Shown: positions 37,290 to 47,188, numbered from the stretch's first letter. The stretch: 64,000 nucleotides of DNA from DATJCV01 sp963707665 (GCA_963707665.1 CAVPQU010000011.1:310001-374000), one strand, 5' to 3'. Made by a program: numbers and translations. Notes: a model not told the origin generated them from the letters alone.

Positions 37290-37942
37290 AACGCCTGTCC
37301 CGCGCCCAAATCGCGCAGCGCGTCGCGCACGACATCCCCGAGGGCGCCTATGTCAATCTCGGCATCGGCCTGCCGACCATGGTATCGAATTACCTGCCGA
37401 CAGATCGCGAGATTTTCCTGCATAGCGAAAACGGCTTGCTGGGCATGGGGCCAGCGCCAGCGGCGGGTCAGGAAGACGAAGACCTGATCAATGCCGGCAA
37501 GCAGCCGGTGACGCTGTTGGCCGGCGGCGCCTATTTCCACCATGCCGATTCGTTCGCGATGATGCGCGGCGGCCATCTGGACATCTGCGTGCTGGGCGCG
37601 TTCCAGGTGTCGGCGAGCGGCGATCTGGCCAACTGGCATACCGGCGCGCCGGATGCGATTCCGGCGGTGGGCGGTGCGATGGATCTCGCGGTTGGCGCCC
37701 GACAGGTGTTCGTGATGATGGAACATTTGACTAAAACGGGTGACAGTAAGATCGTCGCGAACTGCAGTTACCCACTGACCGGCATCGGTTGCGTCAACCG
37801 CATCTATACCGATCTGGCGGTGCTGGATGTGCTGCCGGCTGGATTGTCGGTACGCGAAATTCTGGCCGATATTTCGTTTGATGAATTGCAGCGCCTGACC
37901 GGCGTGCCGCTGATCTGCCTGCCGCCGGCGGATGCCGGATAA
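37286..37942 (+). CDS. pcaJ: 3-oxoadipate CoA-transferase subunit B
   Basis: 218 residues. The CoA-transferase beta fold with catalytic Glu in HSENGLLGMGP, preceded by VNLGIGLPTMVSNYLP, and the tail GGAMDLAVGARQVFVMMEHL. Start overlaps pcaI (ATGA). Together with PcaI it makes beta-ketoadipyl-CoA, the substrate of PcaF encoded next. Confidence 0.95.
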   Translation: MKRLSRAQIAQRVAHDIPEGAYVNLGIGLPTMVSNYLPTDREIFLHSENGLLGMGPAPAAGQEDEDLINAGKQPVTLLAGGAYFHHADSFAMMRGGHLDICVLGAFQVSASGDLANWHTGAPDAIPAVGGAMDLAVGARQVFVMMEHLTKTGDSKIVANCSYPLTGIGCVNRIYTDLAVLDVLPAGLSVREILADISFDELQRLTGVPLICLPPADAG

Positions 37943-37987
37943 TGATTCTCATCCTCTCTATTTTCAATCACCATGAGTAATCCCTAA

Positions 37988-39190
37988 ATGAAATCTGCTT
38001 TTATCTGTGATGCCATCCGTACCCCGATTGGCCGCTACGGCGGCGCACTGAAGGACGTGCGGGCCGACGATCTCGGTGCAATTCCGCTGCGCGCGCTGAT
38101 CGAGCGCAATCCCGGCGTCGATTGGGCCGCCGTGCAAGATGTGATCTACGGCTGCGCCAACCAGGCTGGCGAAGACAACCGCAACGTCGCCCGCATGTCG
38201 GCCTTGCTGGCCGGCCTGCCGCAGGAAATCGGCGGCGCCACCATCAACCGCCTGTGCGGCTCCGGCATGGATGCGGTCGGCAGCGCCGCGCGCGCGATCA
38301 AGTCGGGGGAGGCTGAATTGATGATCGCCGGCGGTGTCGAATCGATGACGCGGGCGCCGTTCGTGATGGGCAAGACCGACAGTGCCTTTTCGCGCAACGC
38401 CGCGATCTACGACACCACCATCGGCTGGCGCTTTGTCAACCGCTTGATGAAAGAGCGGTACGGCGTCGATTCGATGCCGGAAACCGCCGAGAACGTCGCC
38501 GATGATTATCAGGTCAGCCGCGCCGATCAGGACCTGTTTGCGGTGGCCAGCCAGAACAAGGCCGCCGCCGCTCAACAAAATGGCGCGCTGGCCCAGGAAA
38601 TCACGCCGGTCGTGATTCCGCAGAAAAAAGGCGATCCGATTACCGTCACGCAGGACGAACATCCGCGCGCCACCAGCCTCGAAGCGCTGGCGCGGTTGAA
38701 AAGCATCGTGCGGGCGGATGGCACCATCACCGCCGGCAACGCTTCCGGCGTCAATGACGGTGCCTGCGCGCTGTTGCTGGCCAGCGAAGATGCTGCGCGC
38801 CGTCACGGCCTGACGCCGCGGGCGCGCGTCATCGGCATGGCGACCGCCGGTGTGGCGCCGCGCGTGATGGGCATCGGCCCGGCGCCGGCCTCGCAGAAAC
38901 TGCTGCAGCGGCTGGGCCTGAGCATGGATCAGATGGATGTGATCGAACTCAATGAAGCGTTCGCCGCGCAGGGGCTGGCGGTGCTGCGCATGTTGGGCGT
39001 GGCGGATGACGATCCGCGCGTCAATCCGAACGGTGGAGCGATCGCGCTCGGCCATCCGCTTGGCATGAGCGGGGCGCGGCTGGTGACTACCGCGATGTAC
39101 CAGTTGCATCGTACCGGCGGCCGTTACGCGCTGTGCACGATGTGCATCGGCGTCGGCCAGGGCATCGCACTGGTGATCGAGCGCGTATGA
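37988..39190 (+). CDS. pcaF: Beta-ketoadipyl-CoA thiolase
   Basis: 400 residues. Splits beta-ketoadipyl-CoA into succinyl-CoA and acetyl-CoA. Active Cys in NRLCGSGMDAVGSA (about residue 90), His in GGAIALGHPLGMSGAR (about 357) and the second Cys in CTMCIGVGQGIALVIE (about 387). All thiolase motifs are intact. It starts 45 bases after pcaJ. Confidence 0.95.
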   Translation: MKSAFICDAIRTPIGRYGGALKDVRADDLGAIPLRALIERNPGVDWAAVQDVIYGCANQAGEDNRNVARMSALLAGLPQEIGGATINRLCGSGMDAVGSAARAIKSGEAELMIAGGVESMTRAPFVMGKTDSAFSRNAAIYDTTIGWRFVNRLMKERYGVDSMPETAENVADDYQVSRADQDLFAVASQNKAAAAQQNGALAQEITPVVIPQKKGDPITVTQDEHPRATSLEALARLKSIVRADGTITAGNASGVNDGACALLLASEDAARRHGLTPRARVIGMATAGVAPRVMGIGPAPASQKLLQRLGLSMDQMDVIELNEAFAAQGLAVLRMLGVADDDPRVNPNGGAIALGHPLGMSGARLVTTAMYQLHRTGGRYALCTMCIGVGQGIALVIERV

Positions 39191-39253
39191 TTTTCAAGGA
39201 TCAATGAGCGGGCAGGGCGGGGATGCTCGCCCTCGCTCGCAACCTGGGAGGCC

Positions 39254-39961
39254 ATGATGTCCGAGCTAGCGCAGTATCGCCGTCCATTGCCAGGCGGCCA
39301 GCCTGATTATCTGTATCCGCCGTATGCATCAACCGTCAAGCGCGCGCCCGGCAAACCGCTGGTCCTGCTGCCGCAGACGCTATCGGAAATCACCGGGCCG
39401 GTGTTTGGACATGACGACATTCGGGCCAGTGACAGTGACCTCACACATCAGCATGGCGGCGATCCCCTGGGCGAACGCATCATTGTCAGCGGCCGTGTGC
39501 TGGATGAAAACGGCCGGCCGGTAGCCAATTCGCTGGTCGAAATCTGGCAAGCGAATGCCGCCGGCCGCTACCCGCACAAAAACGACAATCATGACGCGCC
39601 GCTCGACCCCAACTTCAGCGGCGGCGGTCGCGCCCTGACCGATGATCAGGGACGCTACCGCTTCCTGACGATCAAGCCCGGTTCTTATCCGTGGCGCAAT
39701 CATTACAATGCCTGGCGTCCAGCGCACATTCATTTTTCATTGTTCGGCCGCGCCTTCGCCACGCGCCTGATCACGCAAATGTACTTTCCCGGCGACCCGC
39801 TGCTGGAATTCGATCCGATGTATACCGGCATTCCCGATGAGCGCGCGCGCAAGCGCCTGATTTCGACCCTGGATTGGGAGCTGACAACACCGGAATATGC
39901 GCTCGGCTACCGCTTCGACATCGTCCTGCGCGGTCGTAATGCGACTCCCATGGAGAAATGA
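39254..39961 (+). CDS. pcaH: Protocatechuate 3,4-dioxygenase beta subunit
   Basis: 235 residues. Intradiol ring-cleaving iron enzyme; this subunit holds the iron. Iron-ligand regions are visible: Tyr in NAAGRYPHKND, and Tyr plus the His-x-His in NHYNAWRPAHIHFSLFG. The N-terminal PcaH helix segment (YRRPLPGGQPDYLYPPYAST) and LPQTLSEITGPVFG are typical. An ATG preceded by GGGAGG opens it, two bases before pcaG. Confidence 0.95.
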   Translation: MMSELAQYRRPLPGGQPDYLYPPYASTVKRAPGKPLVLLPQTLSEITGPVFGHDDIRASDSDLTHQHGGDPLGERIIVSGRVLDENGRPVANSLVEIWQANAAGRYPHKNDNHDAPLDPNFSGGGRALTDDQGRYRFLTIKPGSYPWRNHYNAWRPAHIHFSLFGRAFATRLITQMYFPGDPLLEFDPMYTGIPDERARKRLISTLDWELTTPEYALGYRFDIVLRGRNATPMEK

Positions 39962-39962
39962 G

Positions 39963-40544
39963 ATGAGCCTGCAAATGACTTCGTCGCAAACGATCGGCCC
40001 GTATCTGCATATCGGCACCGACTGGCTGAATACCCCGCACCTCGCCGGCGAGCACATTTCCGGCGAGCGTGTGGTGCTGCAAGGGCGCCTGCTGGACGGC
40101 GACGGCAAGGCGGTGACGGATGGCCTGATCGAATTGTGGCAAGCCAACGCGCAGGGCAAATATGCGCATCCGGACGACACCCGTGATTTGCCGCTGGAGC
40201 CGGGTTTTCGCGGTTTTGGCCGGGTGCCGACCGATGGCGATGGTTGTTTTCGTTTCACCACCATCAAGCCGGGTCGCGTACCGGGGCCAAACGGCAGCCT
40301 GCAGGCACCGCACATTGCCGTCACGGTGTTTGCGCGCGGCTTGCTGAAGCACCTGGTGACACGCGTCTATTTTCCGGATGAGCCGGCGAATGCCGATGAT
40401 CCGGTGCTGGGCACGGTGCCGGCCGAGCGGCGCTCGACCCTGATTGCGCGCCATAGCGCCCAGCAGGCCGGCGTGCTGGAATGGGACATCGTGCTGCAGG
40501 CAGGAACGACCGGCGCCGATGAAACCGTGTTTTTCGATATCTGA
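39963..40544 (+). CDS. pcaG: Protocatechuate 3,4-dioxygenase alpha subunit
   Basis: 193 residues from the ATG at 39963. Same fold as PcaH but without the His ligands (PHIAVTVFARGLLKHLVTR in place of HIHFS). TSSQTIGPYLHIGTDWLN opens the protein. It shapes the substrate pocket of the heterodimer. Confidence 0.94.
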   Translation: MSLQMTSSQTIGPYLHIGTDWLNTPHLAGEHISGERVVLQGRLLDGDGKAVTDGLIELWQANAQGKYAHPDDTRDLPLEPGFRGFGRVPTDGDGCFRFTTIKPGRVPGPNGSLQAPHIAVTVFARGLLKHLVTRVYFPDEPANADDPVLGTVPAERRSTLIARHSAQQAGVLEWDIVLQAGTTGADETVFFDI

Positions 40545-40583
40545 GCAGCGCATGGCGCTTGCCAGCAGAGAGAGTGCCCAGCC

Positions 40584-41955
40584 ATGACCGTGTCCAGCCT
40601 CACCGGGCGGATGTTTTCCACCGACGCCATGCGGAACGTCTTTTCCGACCGTGCCGCGATTCAGCGTATGCTCGATTTCGAAGCCGCGCTGGCGCGTGCC
40701 GAAGCGGCGCATGGCGTGATCCCGGCGCATGCAGTGACCGCCATTGAAGCGGGTTGCGAGGTGGCGTACATCGACTTCGAGGCGCTGACGCAGGCCGCCG
40801 CGACGGCGGGCAACCTGGCGATTCCGCTGATCCAGCAGTTGACCGCGCAAGTCGCCAAAACCGACGCCGATGCGGCGAAGTACGTGCACTGGGGCGCCAC
40901 CAGCCAGGACGTGATCGATACCGGCCTGCTGCTGCAGTTACGCGATGCTCTGACCCATATTGACGCCGAACTGGCGTTGCTGGCGGATGCGCTGGCACGG
41001 CTGGCGAGTACGCATCGCCAGGCACCGATGATCGGCCGTACCTGGATGCAGCACGCACTGCCGACCACCTTCGGCCTGAAGGCGGCTGGCTGGCTGGACG
41101 CACTGCTGCGTCATCGGCAGCGGCTGGACGCAATTGCGGCCGCGCCTGCTGGCACTGCAGTTCGGCGGCGCCGCCGGCACGCTGGCCAGCCTCGGCACGC
41201 GGGGCCTGGAGGTGGCGGCCACGCTGGCGACGGAACTGGACCTGGAATTGGCGGACACGCCCTGGCACACGCAGCGCGACCGCGTGGCCGAAGTAGCCAC
41301 CATACTGGGCTTGCTGACCGGCAGCCTGGGCAAGATTGCGCGCGACCTTTCCCTGCAGACGCAAACCGAAGTGAGTGAAGTGGCAGAACCCTCGGCGCCC
41401 GGTCGCGGCGGCTCCTCGAGCATGCCGCACAAGCGCAATCCGATCGCTTGCGCGGCGACCCTGGCGGCGGCGGTACGCGTCCCCGGGCTGGTTGCGACCA
41501 TGTTGACGGCGATGGTGCAGGAACACGAGCGCGCGTTGGGCGGCTGGCAAGCCGAGTGGGATACGCTGCCGCAGATCATGCAGTTGACCGCTGGCGCGTT
41601 GCAGCACATGCGACAAGTGGCGCAAGGCCTGACGGTCGATGCCGAGCGCATGCGCGCCAATCTCGACATGACGCATGGCTTGATCATGGCGGAAGCGGTG
41701 ACTCTGGCACTGGCCGCCAGAATCGGCCGCATGCAGGCGCATCAGCTGGTAGAGCAAGCGTGCCATAGCGCCGTCGCCAGCGGCCGCCAGTTGCAGGAAG
41801 TGCTGGCGGGGATGCCGCAAGTCGGCGCCGCATTGCCAGCGGCGGAATTGCAGCGGCTATTCGACCCCGCCGCCTACCTTGGCGTGGCCGATGAATTTGT
41901 CGAGCGCGTGCTGCGCCGCCATGAGCACCTCAAGAACAATCGCAATCGGGAGTGA
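40584..41955 (+). CDS. pcaB: 3-carboxy-cis,cis-muconate cycloisomerase; frame broken by one apparent +1 insertion
   Basis: Turns beta-carboxymuconate to gamma-carboxymuconolactone. Fumarase/aspartase superfamily: TGRMFSTDAMRNVFSDRAAI at the start, AKYVHWGATSQDVIDTGLLL, and the signature RGGSSSMPHKRNPIACAATL. At about 41137 the frame changes (RLDAIA then LLALQFGGAAGTLASLG in the next frame); dropping one G restores RLDAIRPRLLALQ and gives about 456 residues, normal for PcaB. All motifs before and after are intact. Confidence 0.9.
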
Positions 41956-41960
41956 AACCC

Positions 41961-42740
41961 ATGCCCATCATCGAAACCGGCGACGCCAAGCTGCATTATC
42001 AGATTGAAGGACGACCCGATGCGCCAGTACTGGTGCTGTCCAATTCGCTCGGCACCGAGCTTGGCATGTGGGCACCACAAATGCCGCGCCTGCTGGAGCA
42101 TTTCCGCGTGTTGCGACATGACGCCCGCGGCCACGGCCAGTCGCAGGTGACGCCCGGGCCGTACAGCATCGCGCAACTGGCCGGCGACGTGATCGGGCTG
42201 ATGGACCACTTGCAGATCAAGCGCGCGCACTTCTGCGGCCTGTCGATGGGCGGCATGATCGGCATGTGGCTGGGCGCGCATCACGCGGCGCGCATCGAGC
42301 GCCTGGTGCTCAGCAATACCGCAGCCCGCATCCCGCCACGGGAGGCATGGAACGTGCGCATCGACAAGGTCAAGCTGGCCGGCATGGCGTCGATTGCCGA
42401 AGGCGTGGTCGAGCGCTGGTTTACCCCAGCCTTCGCGGCGCGTGAGCCGCAACGGATCGACCAGGCGCGCGCCATGCTGCTGCACACCTCGCCCGCCGGT
42501 TATATCGCCAATTGTGCAGCGGTGCGTGACATGGACATGCGCGATGACCTGGTTGCCATCCGCGCACCAACGCTGGTCATCGCCGGCAGACTGGACAAGG
42601 CAACACCGCCGCACGACGGCGAATTCGTGGCGCAGCAGATTGCCGGCGCGCGGTTTCTCGAACTGGATGCCGCGCACCTGTCGAACTGGGAGCAGGCCGA
42701 CCAGTTCACGACAGCGGTGATCGATTTCCTGAGCGCCTGA
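41961..42740 (+). CDS. pcaD: 3-oxoadipate enol-lactonase
   Basis: 259 residues; alpha/beta hydrolase that opens beta-ketoadipate enol-lactone. The nucleophile Ser lies in GLSMGGMIGMW, the oxyanion region in LVLSNSLGTELGMW, and the late His in LDAAHLSNWEQ. I prefer the ATG at 41961, which has GGGAG upstream; a GTG nine bases earlier overlaps pcaB. Confidence 0.93.
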   Translation: MPIIETGDAKLHYQIEGRPDAPVLVLSNSLGTELGMWAPQMPRLLEHFRVLRHDARGHGQSQVTPGPYSIAQLAGDVIGLMDHLQIKRAHFCGLSMGGMIGMWLGAHHAARIERLVLSNTAARIPPREAWNVRIDKVKLAGMASIAEGVVERWFTPAFAAREPQRIDQARAMLLHTSPAGYIANCAAVRDMDMRDDLVAIRAPTLVIAGRLDKATPPHDGEFVAQQIAGARFLELDAAHLSNWEQADQFTTAVIDFLSA

Positions 42741-42760
42741 AGCGCACCGAAAGGACGGAG

Positions 42761-43150
42761 ATGGACGAACAGGAACGGCATGCCGATGGCATGGCAGTGC
42801 GGCGTGCGGTGTTGGGCGATGCCTATGTGGATCGGGCACAGGAAAACCGCACGCCACTGAGCGAAGAATTCCAGGATTTGATCACGCGCTACGCCTGGGG
42901 CGAAATCTGGACCCGGCCGGGCCTGCCGCGCCATACGCGCAGCCTGCTGACGATCGCGATGATGGTGGCACTGAACCGCGAAGAAGAATTGAAGCTGCAT
43001 TTGCGCGCCGCCGCCAACAACGGTGTCTCGCGCGACGAGATCAAGGAAGTGCTGTTGCAAACGGCGATCTACTGCGGCGTACCGGCGGCCAATTCGGCGT
43101 TTCACCTGGCGCAGGAAGTGTTTCGCGCGCTGGATGCGGAACATGGCTGA
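42761..43150 (+). CDS. pcaC: 4-carboxymuconolactone decarboxylase
   Basis: 129 residues, single-domain PcaC (not fused to PcaD as in some actinobacteria). AhpD-like fold with ENRTPLSEEFQDLITRYAWG, LPRHTRSLLTIAMMVALNRE and YCGVPAANSAFHLAQEVF. Last gene of the pca operon. Confidence 0.94.
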   Translation: MDEQERHADGMAVRRAVLGDAYVDRAQENRTPLSEEFQDLITRYAWGEIWTRPGLPRHTRSLLTIAMMVALNREEELKLHLRAAANNGVSRDEIKEVLLQTAIYCGVPAANSAFHLAQEVFRALDAEHG

Positions 43151-43220
43151 GCGTGATGGCTTGGCGCGCTGCGTGGCTATGCCGGGCTTGACTGTCGCTG
43201 TGACGTGCAGTCGCTGCCAT

Positions 43221-43285
43221 TCATATACTCACCGTGTATATGGCAATTAGCGCGCATGAATTGGTTGTATTTACATCATACTCCC
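43221..43285 (-). repeat. 65-bp intergenic repeat, copy E (reverse orientation)
   Basis: Read on the minus strand it begins GGGAGTATGATG and ends GAGTATATGA, with the boxes 53 bp apart, and the interior ACCAATTCATGCGCG aligns to copy A. It lies in the gap between pcaC and the permease genes (43151-43519). The rest of that gap shows no gene except the short leader frame noted separately. Confidence 0.75.
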
Positions 43286-43457
43286 GCTATATTTAATGCG
43301 GCTCGGCGCTTTACCCGTCGCTGCCAGAGCGCACTTCTACAAGACGCACGTTTTTGTAAGAACGCATCCGGGCGCGACAACGCATGCAAAAACGGCGTAT
43401 CGGTGGTCTGCCAGCTTGGCGATTTCTCTATTTCTGTCGTAGGAAGGAAAGCGCATC

Positions 43458-43526
43458 ATGCAATATTCCCTCGCCGGCAGCGCCCGGATTGCGCGGCGCT
43501 CGCTGCAGCAACGGCCGCCATGCTGA
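43458..43526 (+). CDS. Possible 22-residue leader ORF before the permease gene
   Basis: A short frame starts with an ATG behind a strong site (AGGAAGGAAA) and ends in a TGA that overlaps the start of the livH frame, in another frame. The livH start itself has only a weak ribosome site, so translation of the leader could bring ribosomes to it. The protein (MQYSLAGSARIARRSLQQRP, then PC) looks like no known family. It could also be chance. Confidence 0.3.
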   Translation: MQYSLAGSARIARRSLQQRPPC

Positions 43527-44386
43527 GCAACTTCATCGGCGTGTTGTTTGACGGTATCGCCTATGGCAGCCTGCTGTTTTTGATCAGTGTCGGTCTTTCG
43601 GTCACGCTGGGGTTGATGAATTTCGTCAACCTTGCACACGGCGCTTTCGCCATGCTGGGTGGTTATGTCTGCGTCGAATTGATGAATCGGATGGGGGCGC
43701 CATTTCTGCTGACGCTGCCGCTAGCATTCATTGTCGCCGCGCTGGTCGGCTGGGTGCTGGAACGGTCGTTGTACCGCCGGCTGTACCAGGCCGATCCGCT
43801 GGATCAGGTGCTGTTTTCCATCGGCCTGACCTTCATGGTCGTGGCCGCCGCCACCTACGTATGGGGACCGACGCAGCAACCGGTGCGCCTGCCGGCCTGG
43901 CTACGCGGGCAAGTGGAAATTTTCGGGCTCGATGTCGGCGCCTATCGCCTGTTTCTGATCGGCGTCGTGATGATCGTCACACTGGCGCTCGGCTATCTGA
44001 TCGAACGCACCCGCTTTGGCGCCCAAATCCGCGCCTCGGTCGACAACCAGCGCGCCGCCGCCGGCCTCGGCATCAATGTCAGCCGCGTCTTCAGCCTGAC
44101 CTTCGCCCTCGGCTCCGGTCTCGCCGGCCTCGGTGGTGCCCTTGGCATCGACGTCCTGGGACTGGACCCGACTTTTCCGATCAAGTACATGGTGTACTTC
44201 CTGATCGTGGTCGCGGTGGGCGGTGCCGGAACCATCAAGGGGCCGCTGTTCGCCGCCGTGTTGCTGGGCGTGTTCGATGTTGCCGGCAAATATTACGTGC
44301 CCGGAATCGGCGCCTTCGTCATCTACGTATTGATGGTGGTGCTATTGCTGCTGTATCCATCCGGACTGATTGCGAGGCGAGCATGA
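43520..44386 (+). CDS. LivH-type ABC transporter permease
   Basis: 288 residues from the ATG at 43520; an open frame continues upstream but the first hydrophobic helix starts here. Inner-membrane permease of the branched-chain amino acid/aromatic acid (HAAT) class, about eight helices: FDGIAYGSLLFLISVGLSVT, LGLMNFVNLAHGAFAMLGGY and the cytoplasmic loop ASVDNQRAAAGLGINVSRVF that contacts the ATPase. Overlaps the next permease by 4 bases. No ATPase genes (livG, livF) lie nearby. The pca/pob context suggests an aromatic acid as substrate; that is inference. Confidence 0.85.
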   Translation: MLSNFIGVLFDGIAYGSLLFLISVGLSVTLGLMNFVNLAHGAFAMLGGYVCVELMNRMGAPFLLTLPLAFIVAALVGWVLERSLYRRLYQADPLDQVLFSIGLTFMVVAAATYVWGPTQQPVRLPAWLRGQVEIFGLDVGAYRLFLIGVVMIVTLALGYLIERTRFGAQIRASVDNQRAAAGLGINVSRVFSLTFALGSGLAGLGGALGIDVLGLDPTFPIKYMVYFLIVVAVGGAGTIKGPLFAAVLLGVFDVAGKYYVPGIGAFVIYVLMVVLLLLYPSGLIARRA

Positions 44387-45402
44387 AGCCCTTGCCTTCA
44401 TCGGTGGCCGCCATGCTGCCGGCGCCGCGCTTGCCGCACGACCGCTGGCAGCCGCTGGAAGTGGTGTTCTGGCTATTGCCGCTGCTGGCGTATTTCCTGT
44501 TCCCGGATTATCTGGTACTCGCCACGCAAATGATGATCGTCGGCCTGTTCGCGCTGTCGCTCGATCTGATCCTTGGCTACGCCGGCATCGTTTCGCTCGG
44601 TCATGCGGCGTTCTTCGGGCTGGGTGCCTATACTGCCGGCCTGCTGGCGGTGCATGGCTGGGGCGAACCCGTGTCCGGCTTGCTGGCCGCGGCGATAGTG
44701 GCCGGTGTATTTGGCTTTTGCACCAGCTTTTTGGTGGTCCGCGGACATGATCTGACGCGCTTGATGGTGACACTTGGCATCTGCCTGATGCTGTTCGAAG
44801 TCGCCAACAAGGCGGCGTTCATCACCGGCGGCGTGGATGGCCTGACGGGCGTCGCCATGTGGAAGTTGCTGGGTGTTTTTGAATTCGACCTGTATGGCAA
44901 GACGGCTTTTTTTTACAGCCTGTTGGTGCTGTTCGTGTTGTTCGTCCTGCTTCGGCGCCTGGTGAGTTCACCTTTCGGCCTGTCGCTGGTCGGCATTCGC
45001 GAGGGCGTACTGCGCATGCCAGCCATCGGCGCCGATGTGCAGCGACGCCTGATCGTGATTTATACCATCGGCGCCGGGGTTGCCGGTGTCGCCGGCGCAC
45101 TGCTGGCACAGACCACGCAATTCGTCGGCATCGATGCGCTGAGTTTCAATCGGTCGGCGGAATTGCTGATTATCCTGGTGCTGGGCGGCACCGGCCGTCT
45201 GTATGGCGCGCTGGTCGGCGCCATCGTTTTCATGCTGGCGCAGGATCGCATCGCCGGCATTGATCCGATCTATTGGCAATTCTGGATCGGGCTGTTGCTG
45301 GTAGCGATCGTGATGGTCGGGCGCGGCGGTATTCTGGGCGGTCTGGATAAAGTCCGCCTGCGCCTGCGGTCGCGCGCGCTCAGGGAAGAGGTGTCTCGAT
45401 GA
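44383..45402 (+). CDS. LivM-type ABC transporter permease
   Basis: 339 residues from the ATG at 44383. Second permease of the pair, with about ten helices: FALSLDLILGYAGIVSLGHA, AAFFGLGAYTAGLLAVHGWG, and the EAA-like loop SLVGIREGVLRMPAIGADVQ. After it, 45403-45663 holds no gene I can support, where the two ATPases would be expected. A binding protein of the same class is encoded at 47301 on the other strand. Confidence 0.85.
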   Translation: MKPLPSSVAAMLPAPRLPHDRWQPLEVVFWLLPLLAYFLFPDYLVLATQMMIVGLFALSLDLILGYAGIVSLGHAAFFGLGAYTAGLLAVHGWGEPVSGLLAAAIVAGVFGFCTSFLVVRGHDLTRLMVTLGICLMLFEVANKAAFITGGVDGLTGVAMWKLLGVFEFDLYGKTAFFYSLLVLFVLFVLLRRLVSSPFGLSLVGIREGVLRMPAIGADVQRRLIVIYTIGAGVAGVAGALLAQTTQFVGIDALSFNRSAELLIILVLGGTGRLYGALVGAIVFMLAQDRIAGIDPIYWQFWIGLLLVAIVMVGRGGILGGLDKVRLRLRSRALREEVSR

Positions 45403-45663
45403 TTCGACACCACATCGCGCGAACTTGCTGCCGCAGGAAGCTGCCGCGCTGACCGGGCTGGAGGCGACCGCCTGAAGGAGTCGGTCGAGCGCCGCATCAC
45501 GGGATTTGGCTAGTTCGGGTAAGCTTCTTGTCTGCTGCCACAAACGCCGTCCGTATTCTGAGCGACGGTTTGTGTTGTGGGTGCCGGTGTCGGAGTTGAT
45601 GGCGCTGCGCCCATCTCCTGGCGGACGCCAAAGCGCGGCCGCCCTGAACAAAAAAAATACCGC

Positions 45664-46926
45664 ATGAATCTGCCACATGGAACGAATACCGCCTCTGTTG
45701 CCATGCCGCAGCAAGAAGGTTCTGCCAACCCGGCCCAGGCCATCAGTCGTCGCAACCGTATACTGCTGACCCTCGCATTATTTCTGGTTGGTATCAACCT
45801 GCGTCCAGCATTGTCCAGCGTGGCCGCCATCCTGGAAGCGATTCGCGCCGCCACCGGCATGTCGTCGACTGGAGCCGGCGTGCTGACCACGCTGCCAATC
45901 CTGTGTTTCGGCGTATTTGCGCCGCTGGCGCCGCGCTTGACGTACCGCTGGTTACCGGAGCGCATCGTCCTCTACGGCTTGCTGCTGTTGGCTTTCGGTA
46001 TCGGCGCCCGGATTTTTTTCGGCCTGCCCGGATTATTTATCGGCACCGTGCTGGTGGGCGGCAGCATCGGCGTCGTCATGGTATTGCTTCCCGGGATTAT
46101 CAAGCGCGACTTTCCGCATCGCCTGGGCTTGATGACCGGGCTGTACACCATGGCCTTGTGCCTGGGTGCGGCGCTGGCGGCGGGCATGACGGTACCGATC
46201 CAGCACCTGGCGCAAAATGACTGGCGCCCGGCGCTGGCATTCTGGGCCTTGCCGGCCGTGCTGGCCGCATGGGCCTGGTGGCCGCAGTTGCAGCGGCCGG
46301 CGGGCCCCGAACATCACGACGGGCAAGCGGTGCGCGGCCTGTATTCCAGCAAGCTGGCGTGGCAGGTGACCTGCTTTATGGGCTTGCAATCAGCGCTGGC
46401 ATATTGCGTATTCGGCTGGCTGCCGACGATCCTGATCGACCGCGGCATGACCCCGCTGGACGCCGGGCTGGTGCTGTCGCTGTCGATCGGCATGCAATTG
46501 TTCACCGCGCTCGCTGGCCCTTGGCTAGCCACGCGCGGGCGCGACCAGCGCACTGCGATTGTCGTCATGCTGGGCATGAGCATCGCCGGCCTGTTCGGTT
46601 GCCTGTACGCGCCACTGGGCAGCGTCTGGTGGTGGGCCGCGCTGCTGGGGTTGGGGCAGGGCGGCGCCTTCAGTATCGCGCTGACGCTGATCGTGCTGCG
46701 CGCGCCGAATCCGCAAGCGACGGCGGCGCTGTCGGGGATGGCCCAAGGCGTGGGTTACACGGTGGCGGCGCTGGGTCCGTTGGCGGTCGGCCTGCTGCAT
46801 GACGCCAGCCATGACTGGAGCAGTTCGACATTGCTATTCATCGTGATCTTTGCCGGTGCTCTGACAGCCGGGCTGGGGGCCGGGCGCAATCTGTACATCG
46901 AGGTGCGACTGGAGCCAGCGAGGTGA
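45664..46926 (+). CDS. MFS transporter, CynX/NimT family
   Basis: 420 residues from the ATG at 45664. Twelve helices in two groups of six. The N-terminal pattern LALFLVGINLRPALSSVAAI, with RPAL, is typical of the CynX/NimT (cyanate or 2-nitroimidazole) branch, whose members carry various small organic anions. GGAFSIALTLIVLRAPNPQA lies in the second half. Substrate unknown here; an organic-acid role would fit the neighbours. Confidence 0.8.
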   Translation: MNLPHGTNTASVAMPQQEGSANPAQAISRRNRILLTLALFLVGINLRPALSSVAAILEAIRAATGMSSTGAGVLTTLPILCFGVFAPLAPRLTYRWLPERIVLYGLLLLAFGIGARIFFGLPGLFIGTVLVGGSIGVVMVLLPGIIKRDFPHRLGLMTGLYTMALCLGAALAAGMTVPIQHLAQNDWRPALAFWALPAVLAAWAWWPQLQRPAGPEHHDGQAVRGLYSSKLAWQVTCFMGLQSALAYCVFGWLPTILIDRGMTPLDAGLVLSLSIGMQLFTALAGPWLATRGRDQRTAIVVMLGMSIAGLFGCLYAPLGSVWWWAALLGLGQGGAFSIALTLIVLRAPNPQATAALSGMAQGVGYTVAALGPLAVGLLHDASHDWSSSTLLFIVIFAGALTAGLGAGRNLYIEVRLEPAR

Positions 46927-47123
46927 CATGCCCGCGACTGTCGCAGCATCGGCGATACCCTGGCGCGGCATTTCGTGAAGAGTGGTGTCGTCTGGCACGC
47001 AGGCACAATGCGGCTCTGCTCACATAGTGAAAGCGCCATTGGTTCCGGCCTTTGAGGCAATGACGCAGTGGACATACACCCATCAACAATAAGCAATGGC
47101 TTTTGTCCGGATTTATAGATATT

Positions 47124-47188
47124 GGGAGTATGGTAAAAAAGCTACCATATTTAGCCAGAGATATGGCATATGTATATGGAGTATCTGC
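47124..47188 (+). repeat. 65-bp intergenic repeat, copy C
   Basis: Left box GGGAGTATGG, right box GGAGTATCTG, 53 bp apart. The best inner hairpin of the family, TATGGTA/TACCATA, lies near the left end. It sits between the convergent ends of the MFS gene and livK, 41 bases before their shared terminator. The stretch 46927-47123 shows nothing else. Confidence 0.75.

Noticed and set aside
36548..37942. A single 464-residue frame that looks like a PcaI-PcaJ fusion
   Set aside because: The PcaI part loses its sequence after HYVF and the true continuation lies in another frame with its own stop overlapping pcaJ. One extra base explains it.
45403..45663. Remnant of a gene after livM, since a short frame ends in LLPQEAAALTGLEATA
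   Set aside because: Too short, no family recognised, and no clear link to LivG or LivF.
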